Positions 1-6,045 of a DNA stretch of 7,827 nt are shown here, one piece after another. Below the pieces are notes generated by a model. It saw nothing but the letters and a program-made list of their open reading frames with translations. It was not told the origin of the DNA and searched no databases. The DNA is from CAYXVB01 sp964467785. GTDB lineage: Bacteria > Bdellovibrionota > UBA1018. Every line of letters starts with the position of its first letter. Position 1 is the first letter of the stretch. The stretch is from positions 1-7,827 of the forward strand of contig CAYXVB010000168.1 of the NCBI GenBank assembly GCA_964467785.1, given 5' to 3'. Position numbers and translations under genes: made by a program.

Positions 1-161
1 CCTTGAATGCCGGCCAATCGATGACCGAGGAGGAGTTCTTTAGCTTCTGCCTAGGCAAGCTCGCCAAGTACAAGACGCCCAAGCAGCTGCGGATTCTCAA
101 GAGTATGCCCAAAGGCGACAGCGGCAAGATCCTCAAACGAGCGCTAATCGATCTACCCTGA
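1..161 (+). CDS. AMP-dependent acyl-CoA synthetase/ligase, C-terminal fragment
   Basis: Only the last 52 residues are present; the gene enters from the left edge in the frame starting at base 3 and stops at TGA 159-161. The fragment matches the small C-terminal lid domain of ANL-superfamily adenylating enzymes (AMP-binding_C). It has an LAKYKTPKQLRIL stretch (the usual 'yK.P..i.fv' strand), then MPKGDSGKILKRAL, the characteristic 'lPk...GKilrr.L' ending. The lysine in SGKIL corresponds to the lysine that takes part in the adenylation half-reaction in this family. Such enzymes activate carboxylates, usually fatty acids, as acyl-AMP and then acyl-CoA in the cytoplasm. The substrate cannot be told from this tail. 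The gene is followed by a strong hairpin terminator and is the last gene of its transcript. Confidence 0.85.
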   Translation, partial: LNAGQSMTEEEFFSFCLGKLAKYKTPKQLRILKSMPKGDSGKILKRALIDLP

Positions 162-243
162 GCGGAGCGAAGGGAGATCCTACGCGCTGTCTCGCCGAGG
201 TTGGCGGAGTAACGCGTTGAACTCTGATTTTGGATTCGTTCTC

Positions 244-288
244 TAACGCACCGTTTATTCGCAATGAATAAACGGTGCGTTATTTTTT
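244..288 (+). terminator. Intrinsic terminator, perfect 17-bp hairpin plus T tract
   Basis: The arms at 244-260 and 266-282 are perfectly complementary over 17 bp around a 5-nt loop (261-265, GCAAT). A run of six T follows at 283-288. In the + direction this is a textbook rho-independent terminator for the acyl-CoA synthetase gene, about 80 nt after its stop. The stop codon of the convergent acetyltransferase (280-282, TAA on the - strand) forms the base of the right arm. Transcription from the - side also reads through the hairpin, but there it lacks a good U tract (GAGAACGAA follows), so termination in that direction is less certain. Confidence 0.92.
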
Positions 289-847
289 GGTCTTCAATTT
301 AGACTTAAAATCGATCGCACTGATCCCCAATACCCGAACGTCCGTCCCTCCTCCGTGAGAGAAAAAATTTCGACGGATCCCTTCTGCGATCATCCCCGCC
401 CGCAGGGCGACTCGCGCGGAAGCGCGATTGTCGAGCTCACAACTGGCCTCGACCCGATGAAAATCCAGCGGTCCGAAGGCGAGCTTCAAGGCGAGTGCGG
501 CGGCTTCGGAGGCGATCCCCTTTCCCCAGTGATTATTGTGAATCTGACAGCCGAGATTGGCCCAACGCAGGGTTCGATTGAGCACGTACAAGTCGAGGGT
601 ACCCAGGCACGCGCCGGTGACGCGATCAAAGATGCCGAAAACAAAGTTCAACTTCAGGCGCCGTCCTTTTTGCCAGTGCCATAGTACTTTCCTGAAGGAA
701 GACCGGGTGACGTTTGGGAAGACGCGTGGCAAGGGCGGAAGCCCAGACTTCGTAATCCGCCGCAGTCCAGGGGCGAACTTCGAGCCGGCGGGACCGAATG
801 GTGAGGGTCCTCGAGCTCGTGCTAGGCTTCCATTTCTTGAATTTCAT
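280..847 (-). pseudogene. GNAT-family N-acetyltransferase (RimJ/RimL-like), frameshifted
   Basis: GNAT enzymes move the acetyl group of acetyl-CoA to an amine, often a protein N-terminus. Two reading frames together make one such protein. The upstream frame, from ATG 847-845, encodes MKFKKWKP..., then RRLEVRPWTAADYEVW, the usual first strand and helix of this subfamily. It runs on to a stop near 626 with non-GNAT sequence. The downstream frame (open from before 732 to TAA 282-280) carries the core. It contains FGIFDRVTGACLGTLDLY, the acetyl-CoA loop in NNHWGKGIASEAA (about 537-500, Q/RxxGxG/A type) and HRVEASCELDNRASARVALR. The switch needs a +1 step (one extra base, or two lost) somewhere around 700-740. 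No intact ORF covers both halves. The downstream part could start at TTG 732 but would lack the first strand and helix. It is either a decaying gene or a sequencing/assembly error; the family call is firm. Confidence 0.75.
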
Positions 848-872
848 ACGGGTCACCGCCTGCCCTTTCCCA

Positions 873-901
873 TTGCCGGAACCGCGGCAGCCTTTCATAC
901 T
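873..901 (+). promoter_or_regulatory. Candidate sigma-70-like promoter for the phosphodiesterase lipoprotein
   Basis: TTGCCG (873-878) and CATACT (896-901) are separated by 17 bp, and each matches 4 of 6 consensus bases. A start site about 7 nt further on would give a leader of only a few bases before ATG 912. This would agree with the lack of a strong Shine-Dalgarno sequence there (only GAAG at 902-905). The match is visual and weak; the host's sigma-factor preferences are unknown. Confidence 0.25.
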
Positions 902-911
902 GAAGTTACCC

Positions 912-2231
912 ATGAAGAACAGCCCGTTTCAATCCCTAGGACTGGCGGCTGCGGCCCTGAGCGCCGCGCTGACCGCATCCTGTGCCTCGTTCCCCAAGCC
1001 CGCGCCCAAAGCCCGCACCGTCATCCTCTCGATCGATGCGCTTCAGCCGGATTTTTATCGCACGGGTCGCTACGAAACTCCAAACCTCCACAGGCTCGCC
1101 GCCCAGGGTGCCTCGGCGGACTCGGTCGAGGTCATTTATCCCTCGGTCACATACCCCGTCCACTCGACGCTCGTCACAGGAGCACCGATCGCCTCGCACG
1201 GAGTGCTCTCAAACCGGGTTTTCAACTGGGAAACGGGACCCACTTACGACTGGTACTGGGATGCCTCAAATCTCAAAGTCCCCGCGCTTTGGGACCTCGT
1301 CACGAAATCCGGCCGCAAGGTCGCCCTCCTAGGCTGGCCCGTGACCGTGGGCGCGCACGCGGACTGGGTCGTGCCCGAAGTGTTTCCGCCCCTGAGCTTC
1401 GATCCGGGCGAAGTCTGGGACCGCACCGTCAAGGTGACCAAGCCCGGGCTGCTGGCCGAACTACCGCCCGGGCCTTTCAAGGACACCCTCGACCGCGATC
1501 GCTGGTTCGGTCTTTCCGCGGCCCGACTGCTCGACCGTCATTCGCCGGACCTCTTGCTCCTGCACTACTCGCACGTGGATGTCGTTCAGCACCTTCAGGG
1601 CCCGGCGACGCCCGCTTTCATCCGCGGACTCACGGATGTCGACGCGCTACTCGGCGAGCTGGTCACCCATCTCGACCTCTCCCGTGACTGCCTGATGATC
1701 GTCGGGGACCATGGCTTTGCGCCCGTCACGCGCAAGATCCGCATAAATGCGCTGTTCAAACAGGCGGGCTGGCTCCAGGAGCTTCCCTTCCGGACGAAGG
1801 ATTGGAAGATCGTCGCCTTCACCAATGGTGGACAAGCCGCAATCTACCTCAAGGACCGCTCGATAAAAAAAAGAGCGCTCCAGCTGCTACGCAAACACGC
1901 ACCGGGTAACTACCGCATCCTCGACCGCAAGGCCTTGGATCGGATGGAGACGCTGCCGGGAGCCTGGTTGGCGCTCGAGCCAGAGGACGGCGTGGCGATC
2001 GCCCAAGAGGTCAAGGAACCGGTCGAGGAAAAATACCACGGTCCCCATGGCGAGCACGGCTACCTGCCCGGCAAGACGGGAATGGAAACTGGCTTCATCG
2101 CGGCGGGCGCTTGCGCGCAGCCCGGTCGCGAGCTCGGCCGCATGAGCATTTACGACGTCGCGGCGACGCTGGCCGCTCAGGTCGGAGTCCGGCTGGGCTC
2201 GGAACGGGGCAGACCCGCTCAGCTCCGCTGA
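912..2231 (+). CDS. Nucleotide pyrophosphatase/phosphodiesterase-family lipoprotein (alkaline phosphatase superfamily)
   Basis: This 439-aa protein begins with a lipoprotein signal (MKNSPF..., hydrophobic stretch, LTASC with Cys24), so it is likely anchored in the envelope and works in the periplasm or outside. The frame is open upstream to 798, but ATG 912 is chosen because it places the signal peptide at the N-terminus. The catalytic layout of the type I phosphodiesterase family is complete. ILSIDAL has metal-ligand Asp42. YPSVTYPVHSTLVTG carries the expected threonine nucleophile, Thr80. HVDVVQH gives Asp223 and His227, DHGF gives Asp266-His267, and a final HGPHGEHGY supplies the last histidine (about 382). 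These enzymes use two metal ions, normally zinc, to cut phosphodiester or pyrophosphate bonds of nucleotides or phospholipid headgroups. The substrate is not predictable here. Its 3' end overlaps the convergent gene by 13 bp. Confidence 0.88.
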   Translation: MKNSPFQSLGLAAAALSAALTASCASFPKPAPKARTVILSIDALQPDFYRTGRYETPNLHRLAAQGASADSVEVIYPSVTYPVHSTLVTGAPIASHGVLSNRVFNWETGPTYDWYWDASNLKVPALWDLVTKSGRKVALLGWPVTVGAHADWVVPEVFPPLSFDPGEVWDRTVKVTKPGLLAELPPGPFKDTLDRDRWFGLSAARLLDRHSPDLLLLHYSHVDVVQHLQGPATPAFIRGLTDVDALLGELVTHLDLSRDCLMIVGDHGFAPVTRKIRINALFKQAGWLQELPFRTKDWKIVAFTNGGQAAIYLKDRSIKKRALQLLRKHAPGNYRILDRKALDRMETLPGAWLALEPEDGVAIAQEVKEPVEEKYHGPHGEHGYLPGKTGMETGFIAAGACAQPGRELGRMSIYDVAATLAAQVGVRLGSERGRPAQLR

Positions 2232-2235
2232 GGGG
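2214..2235. repeat. Inverted repeat built on two overlapping convergent stop codons
   Basis: CTCAG (2218-2222) and CTGAG (2228-2232) form a 5-bp stem around CTCCG. Pairing of CCC 2214-2216 with GGG 2233-2235 extends it across one bulged base (2217). One arm contains the - strand stop (TCA 2219-2221), the other the + strand stop (TGA 2229-2231). No T run follows in either direction, so it is not a classical terminator. It could act as a weak transcript-end hairpin for both genes, or simply reflect two symmetrical TGA stops. Confidence 0.4.
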
Positions 2236-2938
2236 ACGCGACCGGAACTCCGCGATCGGAAAAGATCAGAGCGAGCTTTTCTCGAGCCACACGGCCAAAA
2301 TGCCCTCCCTTGCGCCACCAAGCCGAAGGGTGCGGGATCTTGTCTCGAAGTCGTGCCGCGCGCTCGTCCGGCGTGAGCGCCCGGGACACGAACCACTCCG
2401 AGTCGTTGCCCAAGCAGTGGATCTCCGCGGCGCTCAACGCGGGATCCAAAAGGCGCTGACGAAGATCCGAAATCGCCGCATCGACCTGCGCTGCGCGCTC
2501 TTTCTTTTTGTAGGCATGAGGGCCGGCATTCTTGCTGAATCCGACCGAGCCAAGCGGATCGGCGCCGGGGAACGACTTCGTGATCCCTTCGTCAATGGGG
2601 TACTGGACCGCATTGAGCACCGCGATGCGGTGGCGCGAGCAGAGCGCAAGCATACCTTCGAGCGAAACGTCCTCGCCACCCGCTCCCTCGAGCACGTCGC
2701 CCAGAGCTGACCACCACTTGCGCCCCGCCATCCCGCAAAGCGGGCGGCGCTCGCTCACGGCCTCGGGCTCGACTTCGCTCACATGGGGCGATTCGGCGAC
2801 AAAGACGTAACGGACTGGCGCGCCGGCCAACGCCGCGCGGTCCCTCGGAGAGAGATCCGGCACGAGCCAGCGGGCGCGCCCCGTTACCGTCGATACGGAC
2901 TTACTGGACTTCTTGGAATACACCGTCACCACGGACAT
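2219..2938 (-). CDS. Uracil-DNA-glycosylase-superfamily-like protein
   Basis: This 239-aa product is read from ATG 2938-2936. The frame stays open to 3118, but that stretch is antisense-frame material inside the preceding gene. The chosen start overlaps that gene by 38 bp, suggesting translational coupling. GTG codons at 2932, 2929 and 2923 are alternatives; no start has a clear ribosome-binding site. By eye, the order of motifs follows family 4/5-type UDGs. VFVAESPH (about 45-52) is in place of GEAPG, then comes RRPLCGMAGRKWW (the 'G.PFVG.AG' segment). Next are VLNAVQYP (the 'itNvvk..P' strand), IHCLGNDSEWFV (the 'vvlLG..A' strand) and IPHPSAWWRKGG (about 201-212) as the HPS loop. The N-terminal cysteines of Fe-S UDGs are missing. 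Family members remove damaged bases from DNA; activity here is inferred only. An uncharacterised relative of the fold is equally possible. Confidence 0.55.
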   Translation of the reverse strand: MSVVTVYSKKSSKSVSTVTGRARWLVPDLSPRDRAALAGAPVRYVFVAESPHVSEVEPEAVSERRPLCGMAGRKWWSALGDVLEGAGGEDVSLEGMLALCSRHRIAVLNAVQYPIDEGITKSFPGADPLGSVGFSKNAGPHAYKKKERAAQVDAAISDLRQRLLDPALSAAEIHCLGNDSEWFVSRALTPDERAARLRDKIPHPSAWWRKGGHFGRVAREKLALIFSDRGVPVASPQRS

Positions 2939-3689
2939 AGTAGCTAAACGAGCGCTCGTCATGCTTGAAGATAGTATCCAGAGTCCACTGCATCTGGATT
3001 TCCACCGCCGCAATAGGGTTCTTGCGGGAGCCGGCATTAGTGATGCTGGCCACGGTGCCCTTGGCGTTGAAAGTATAACCCCAACCCACTTCGAGCGCGC
3101 TCGGAAGGATCGTGACACCGCTCAAGAACGCGCCCTTTCCATCCTCACGACGGCCTTTGGGCGTGAACATCACGCGGTATTCGAAGTCGACCATCGCGAC
3201 TCCGTAAATGTTGCGGTAGACCGATCGGAACGATCGCATCTGAGGGCGGTCCCAACCTTCGAGATCCTGCCAGTCGGTGATGCCGGGCGGTACGACGGAC
3301 ACTCTCTCCGTCGAAGTCGTCACCACCGGGCGATTGGCGGCGATGATATCCCAGATCTGCTTGCCGAGAGTCAGGAGTCCGTCGATGCTCTGCGTGGGAG
3401 CCGGACTCGGCGTCGAGGGCGTCCCCACGGTACCCGCAGTCGGGGACGAAGGCGACGGCGAAGGCGACGTGGACGGAGTCGGCGAGGGCACGGTACCTAC
3501 CGGATCGGTAATCCGAATGAAGGGACGAACTTCCGAGATCGCACCATTTTCATGGATCTCATAAGTCTCGACCGAGCCGATCATGAAATAGCCGGGATCA
3601 AGGTTTTGACGGTTCTCGGCTTGGGCCGCAGACGGAAGCGCGGCCGCCGCAAGCAAACTGAAGGCAGAAACAAAAGACATCGAATTCAT
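2901..3689 (-). CDS. Secreted protein of unknown function with a Pro/Ser/Thr-rich linker
   Basis: This 262-aa protein starts at ATG 3689-3687, with AGGGGGG at 3701-3695 five bases upstream as ribosome-binding site. An in-frame start at 3725 would spoil the signal peptide. Residues 1-24 form a Sec signal peptide ending AQA|E (signal peptidase I, no lipobox). A short N-terminal part (25-64, DPGYFMIGSVETYEI) is followed by a low-complexity linker at about 65-99 made of PS, PT and GT units. The C-terminal domain (100-262) is aromatic and beta-rich, with WDRPQMRSFRSVYRNIYG, GWGYTFNAKG, and SYYVRGDGV near the end. No cysteine or transmembrane segment is visible. I do not recognise the family. It is probably periplasmic or extracellular. 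It is the first gene of a - strand pair with the UDG-like gene and is divergent from the kinase-like gene. Confidence 0.82.
   Translation of the reverse strand: MNSMSFVSAFSLLAAAALPSAAQAENRQNLDPGYFMIGSVETYEIHENGAISEVRPFIRITDPVGTVPSPTPSTSPSPSPSSPTAGTVGTPSTPSPAPTQSIDGLLTLGKQIWDIIAANRPVVTTSTERVSVVPPGITDWQDLEGWDRPQMRSFRSVYRNIYGVAMVDFEYRVMFTPKGRREDGKGAFLSGVTILPSALEVGWGYTFNAKGTVASITNAGSRKNPIAAVEIQMQWTLDTIFKHDERSFSYYVRGDGVFQEVQ
3412..3500 (-). repeat. Low-complexity Pro/Ser/Thr-coding stretch with short tandem units
   Basis: Within the secreted-protein gene, near-hexameric units (GGCGAC, GGCGAA, GGCGAC at about 3451-3468 on the + strand) encode the SP-rich linker. The 8-mer ACGGTACC occurs at both 3427-3434 and 3490-3497, flanking the stretch and encoding repeated GTV tripeptides. 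Such stretches can change length by slippage and commonly act as flexible spacers between exported domains. Confidence 0.55.
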
Positions 3690-3694
3690 GAATA

Positions 3695-3701
3695 CCCCCC
3701 T
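3695..3701 (-). promoter_or_regulatory. Ribosome-binding site fixing the start of the secreted protein
   Basis: On the - strand AGGGGGG lies five bases before ATG 3689-3687. It supports this ATG over the in-frame start at 3725 and agrees with the signal peptide beginning at MNSMSF. Confidence 0.6.
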
Positions 3702-3725
3702 GGTTTCGGCGCTGACGTCTACCAT

Positions 3726-3853
3726 GGCATCCCACTGACGGCAATCCGCCTACCGGAATTCCTAATGCGACACGACGCGTTAATTGCTGGCTATTTATTT
3801 CCAATACAAAATTAGGAACTCAACAGTTTGCCTGAAATCCCCGATAAGCCCGT
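3726..3853. promoter_or_regulatory. Divergent intergenic promoter region, AT-rich
   Basis: The bases before the secreted-protein gene (-) and the kinase-like gene (+) include an AT-rich core at about 3781-3830, in contrast to the GC-rich surroundings. In the + direction TTGCTG (3784-3789) and TACAAA (3805-3810) are 15 bp apart. In the - direction TTGAGT (3823-3818) is followed after 17 bp by the poor match AAATAA (3800-3795). Both matches are weak. That promoters for both directions lie here is inferred from gene layout and composition; the exact boxes are not established. Confidence 0.4.
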
Positions 3854-5980
3854 GTGAACTCCATGAGTCTACTTCGTCGCAGGCCACTGAAACTCTTCTC
3901 GCTTCTGCTGGTTGGCGCTCTTTTACGGTCGATCGCAGCTTGGGCCACGCCCACCGCGTTCGAGGAAGGCCTCGAACTGCGCGCGTTCATTCGGGAGACG
4001 ATCGCGGCCAGTGGCGAAGCGGACTCCGTCACCCGCGCCAAGCGCATGCGCGAAACTTTTGCCCGTCATCCCGCGCCACTCGCCTGGATCATCGAGAACC
4101 GGGACATCGACGAGCTTCTTACGTCGGCGGACCTCAAATCCACGATCTCGGTGCTGGGAGATCGCCTGCCGGCACAAGTGAATGAAGGCACCACGAGCGA
4201 TCAATTTTTGACCGAAGCTTTCTACTCGCTTTATCAGAGATTAGGCGGCAAACCGGGCAATCCACAACACGTCATGCAAGCCGCACAAGCCCTCCGAAGC
4301 ACTCCTCCCTTCAAATCGCTGCTCGGAAGCGGAAGTCCACTCCTCGCGATGCCTGAGGCAGCGCGGCTCAAGGCGCTCGAGGCGATTCCAGACCCGGCCT
4401 TTGAAGCACTCTCCGGCGCGCTCTCCAGCTCAATCCGAGCCGCCCTACTCTCCCGCTCGGACCTGGTCCGACTGCTCGAAGACCCCAAAAAGGGCTTCGA
4501 CTTCAACAGCATTCCCGCGCAACTTCGCAGTCGATTTACCTGGGTCCTGGGCCAGTACTTCGACCGCATGGCCGAGCCGGACAAGCGCCGAATCATGGTC
4601 GCGCTGCTCGAGCTTCCTCCTGGCGCTACTCCGCAGCAAAATTTGAGCGTGGCGATCCAAAATAGCGGCCCGGGTTTGCAGAAGCTCTTCCAGCTGCTGG
4701 GCCGCGAAGCGCGCACGCCCGAACTCCAAAAGATGATGAAGGAGCTCCTGGGCAACGTCAAACCACTGCCCCCCGAGGAGATCGAGAGCCTCGTCAAAAA
4801 GATCACTGGAAAACCGATTGCCGAAACCTTCTCCGAATTCGACCTCAAGCCGCTTGGATCAGGCACGATCGGGCAGGCGCACCGCGCCCGACTCAAAGCC
4901 ACCGGAGAGGAAGTCGTCGTCAAGCTCCGCCGCCCAGGCATTTTGGAGCAGGCCGCGCGCGAGATGGACAACTTCGACGACATCGCCACGGGCGATGCCC
5001 CGATGCAGGAGCTCATGCAGCGAGTGCGGCAATCGGTCTTCGCGGAGATGGACTTCCGGGACGAGGCGCGCAACACCCGGCGAGGCGCCCGCGTTTACCA
5101 TTCCGAAGAGCTCGGCCTGCGTTCCGTCAAGCTCGCGCGCGGAGTGAAACCGACCGAGGACATGCTCGTACTCAAGCTCATCAAAGGGGTACCCCTCTCC
5201 AAGCTCGGCAAGAGAGACCTGATCAGCCATGGCCAGGCCCTGCAGAATCTGCTCGACCGTTGGTTCGACGAAGCGATGTTCAAGAGCGGCTTCTTCCACG
5301 GGGACCTTCACCCGGACAACGTCTTTTACCTTCGACAACCCAAGGCGGAGCCAAAGTTCATCGCGACAACGCTCGACTTCGGTAGCGTCGACGAGCTCAC
5401 GTTGGACCAACGGCGCGGGTTTGCCCGCTTGATGATCGGTACACTTGAGAGCGACCCGGAGCGGATCGCCGACGCGCTCGAGAAGATCGTGACCTTTCCT
5501 GAGGGATCCCGCGCTCGTTTCATCGAGAACCTCAAACGCAAGGAAATCGCCTCGCTCCCCCTGCGCGATCGGGTCAACGTCGAGCTTTCCTCGGCGCTCG
5601 AGGCGGGCATCAAGATCCCCGCCTCGCTGCTCAAGTTCAACCGCGGCCAGACTTTCCTCGAACAGCAGCTCAATGACGTGAATCAACTCCTCGATGTCCG
5701 CGACCCCGCGCGCAAGCTGCCACGCTTTGGCGTCCAAGAAACACTGGCCAAAGTTTCCGTGCGCGAAGGGTTCCGCGAGCTGGCCTCGCAAGCGATCTCT
5801 GAAGAAGCGCGAAAGACCGCGGTGATCACCCCGCAACTGCTCTACGAAAGTCTAGTCGCCGCCACACGGCAGGCGGCCCGCATCGTTGAACAAAGTTGCG
5901 CGCGGCTGTACAAGCGGATCAACGAAGGCCCCTTCGACACTCCAGACTTCCGGCGCCCGCTGTTCGAAGACACGCAGTAA
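3854..5980 (+). CDS. Exported ABC1/UbiB (AarF)-like atypical kinase
   Basis: This 708-aa protein is read from GTG 3854; ATG 3863, three codons in, is an equally possible start, and neither has a good ribosome-binding site. An RRRPLK n-region, a hydrophobic stretch and AWA|TP (about residue 31) make a Sec signal peptide. Residues 35-270 are a helical region I cannot assign. The ABC1/UbiB core follows: KLFQ (277-280), PLGSGTIGQAH (333-343), VVVKL with Lys357, EMDFRDEARN (398-407), FHGDLHPDN (481-489, catalytic Asp484) and DFGS (508-511). All residues needed for ATP and metal binding look present. Two family hallmarks differ: KxGQ is KLFQ, and the Ala-rich loop carries glycines. The C-terminus has no pair of membrane helices, unlike typical UbiB. 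UbiB proteins support ubiquinone biosynthesis and lipid trafficking; an exported version lacking the hallmarks probably does something else. Two small genes follow closely. Confidence 0.85.
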   Translation: MNSMSLLRRRPLKLFSLLLVGALLRSIAAWATPTAFEEGLELRAFIRETIAASGEADSVTRAKRMRETFARHPAPLAWIIENRDIDELLTSADLKSTISVLGDRLPAQVNEGTTSDQFLTEAFYSLYQRLGGKPGNPQHVMQAAQALRSTPPFKSLLGSGSPLLAMPEAARLKALEAIPDPAFEALSGALSSSIRAALLSRSDLVRLLEDPKKGFDFNSIPAQLRSRFTWVLGQYFDRMAEPDKRRIMVALLELPPGATPQQNLSVAIQNSGPGLQKLFQLLGREARTPELQKMMKELLGNVKPLPPEEIESLVKKITGKPIAETFSEFDLKPLGSGTIGQAHRARLKATGEEVVVKLRRPGILEQAAREMDNFDDIATGDAPMQELMQRVRQSVFAEMDFRDEARNTRRGARVYHSEELGLRSVKLARGVKPTEDMLVLKLIKGVPLSKLGKRDLISHGQALQNLLDRWFDEAMFKSGFFHGDLHPDNVFYLRQPKAEPKFIATTLDFGSVDELTLDQRRGFARLMIGTLESDPERIADALEKIVTFPEGSRARFIENLKRKEIASLPLRDRVNVELSSALEAGIKIPASLLKFNRGQTFLEQQLNDVNQLLDVRDPARKLPRFGVQETLAKVSVREGFRELASQAISEEARKTAVITPQLLYESLVAATRQAARIVEQSCARLYKRINEGPFDTPDFRRPLFEDTQ

Positions 5981-6028
5981 GCGCCCGGCCGCACGCGACG
6001 GCGCATGCCGTTTGCAACACCTCGCGGC

Positions 6029-6036
6029 AGGGAGAG
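6029..6036 (+). promoter_or_regulatory. Ribosome-binding site of the small membrane protein
   Basis: AGGGAGAG at 6029-6036 lies nine bases before ATG 6046. It decides this start against the frame's upstream extension, which is open to 5896 inside the kinase-like gene. Confidence 0.6.
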
Positions 6037-6045
6037 TCGCCTCAT

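Noticed and set aside
162..243. Possible small hairpins (CGCC/GGCG, ACGCG/CGCGT) between ligase gene and terminator
   Set aside because: Only 4-5 bp stems in GC-rich sequence; expected by chance and not needed given the strong terminator just beyond.
557..1687. Long + strand open frame (376 codons) across the GNAT and phosphodiesterase genes
   Set aside because: Arg/Pro/Gly-rich composition with no motif; it is a high-GC shadow frame of the well-supported lipoprotein gene.
2901..3118. N-terminal extension of the UDG-like frame up to ATG 3118
   Set aside because: It lies inside the secreted-protein gene in another frame and has no family resemblance; the ATG at 2938 gives a more sensible protein.
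3680..3871. Divergent genes both beginning with Met-Asn-Ser-Met-Ser
   Set aside because: The shared five residues come from different codons and no further similarity follows; most likely coincidence, not a duplicated promoter/start.
4859..5836. 325-codon - strand frame opposite the kinase-like gene
   Set aside because: Exact antisense to conserved kinase motifs; composition is that of a codon-shadow and no domain is visible.
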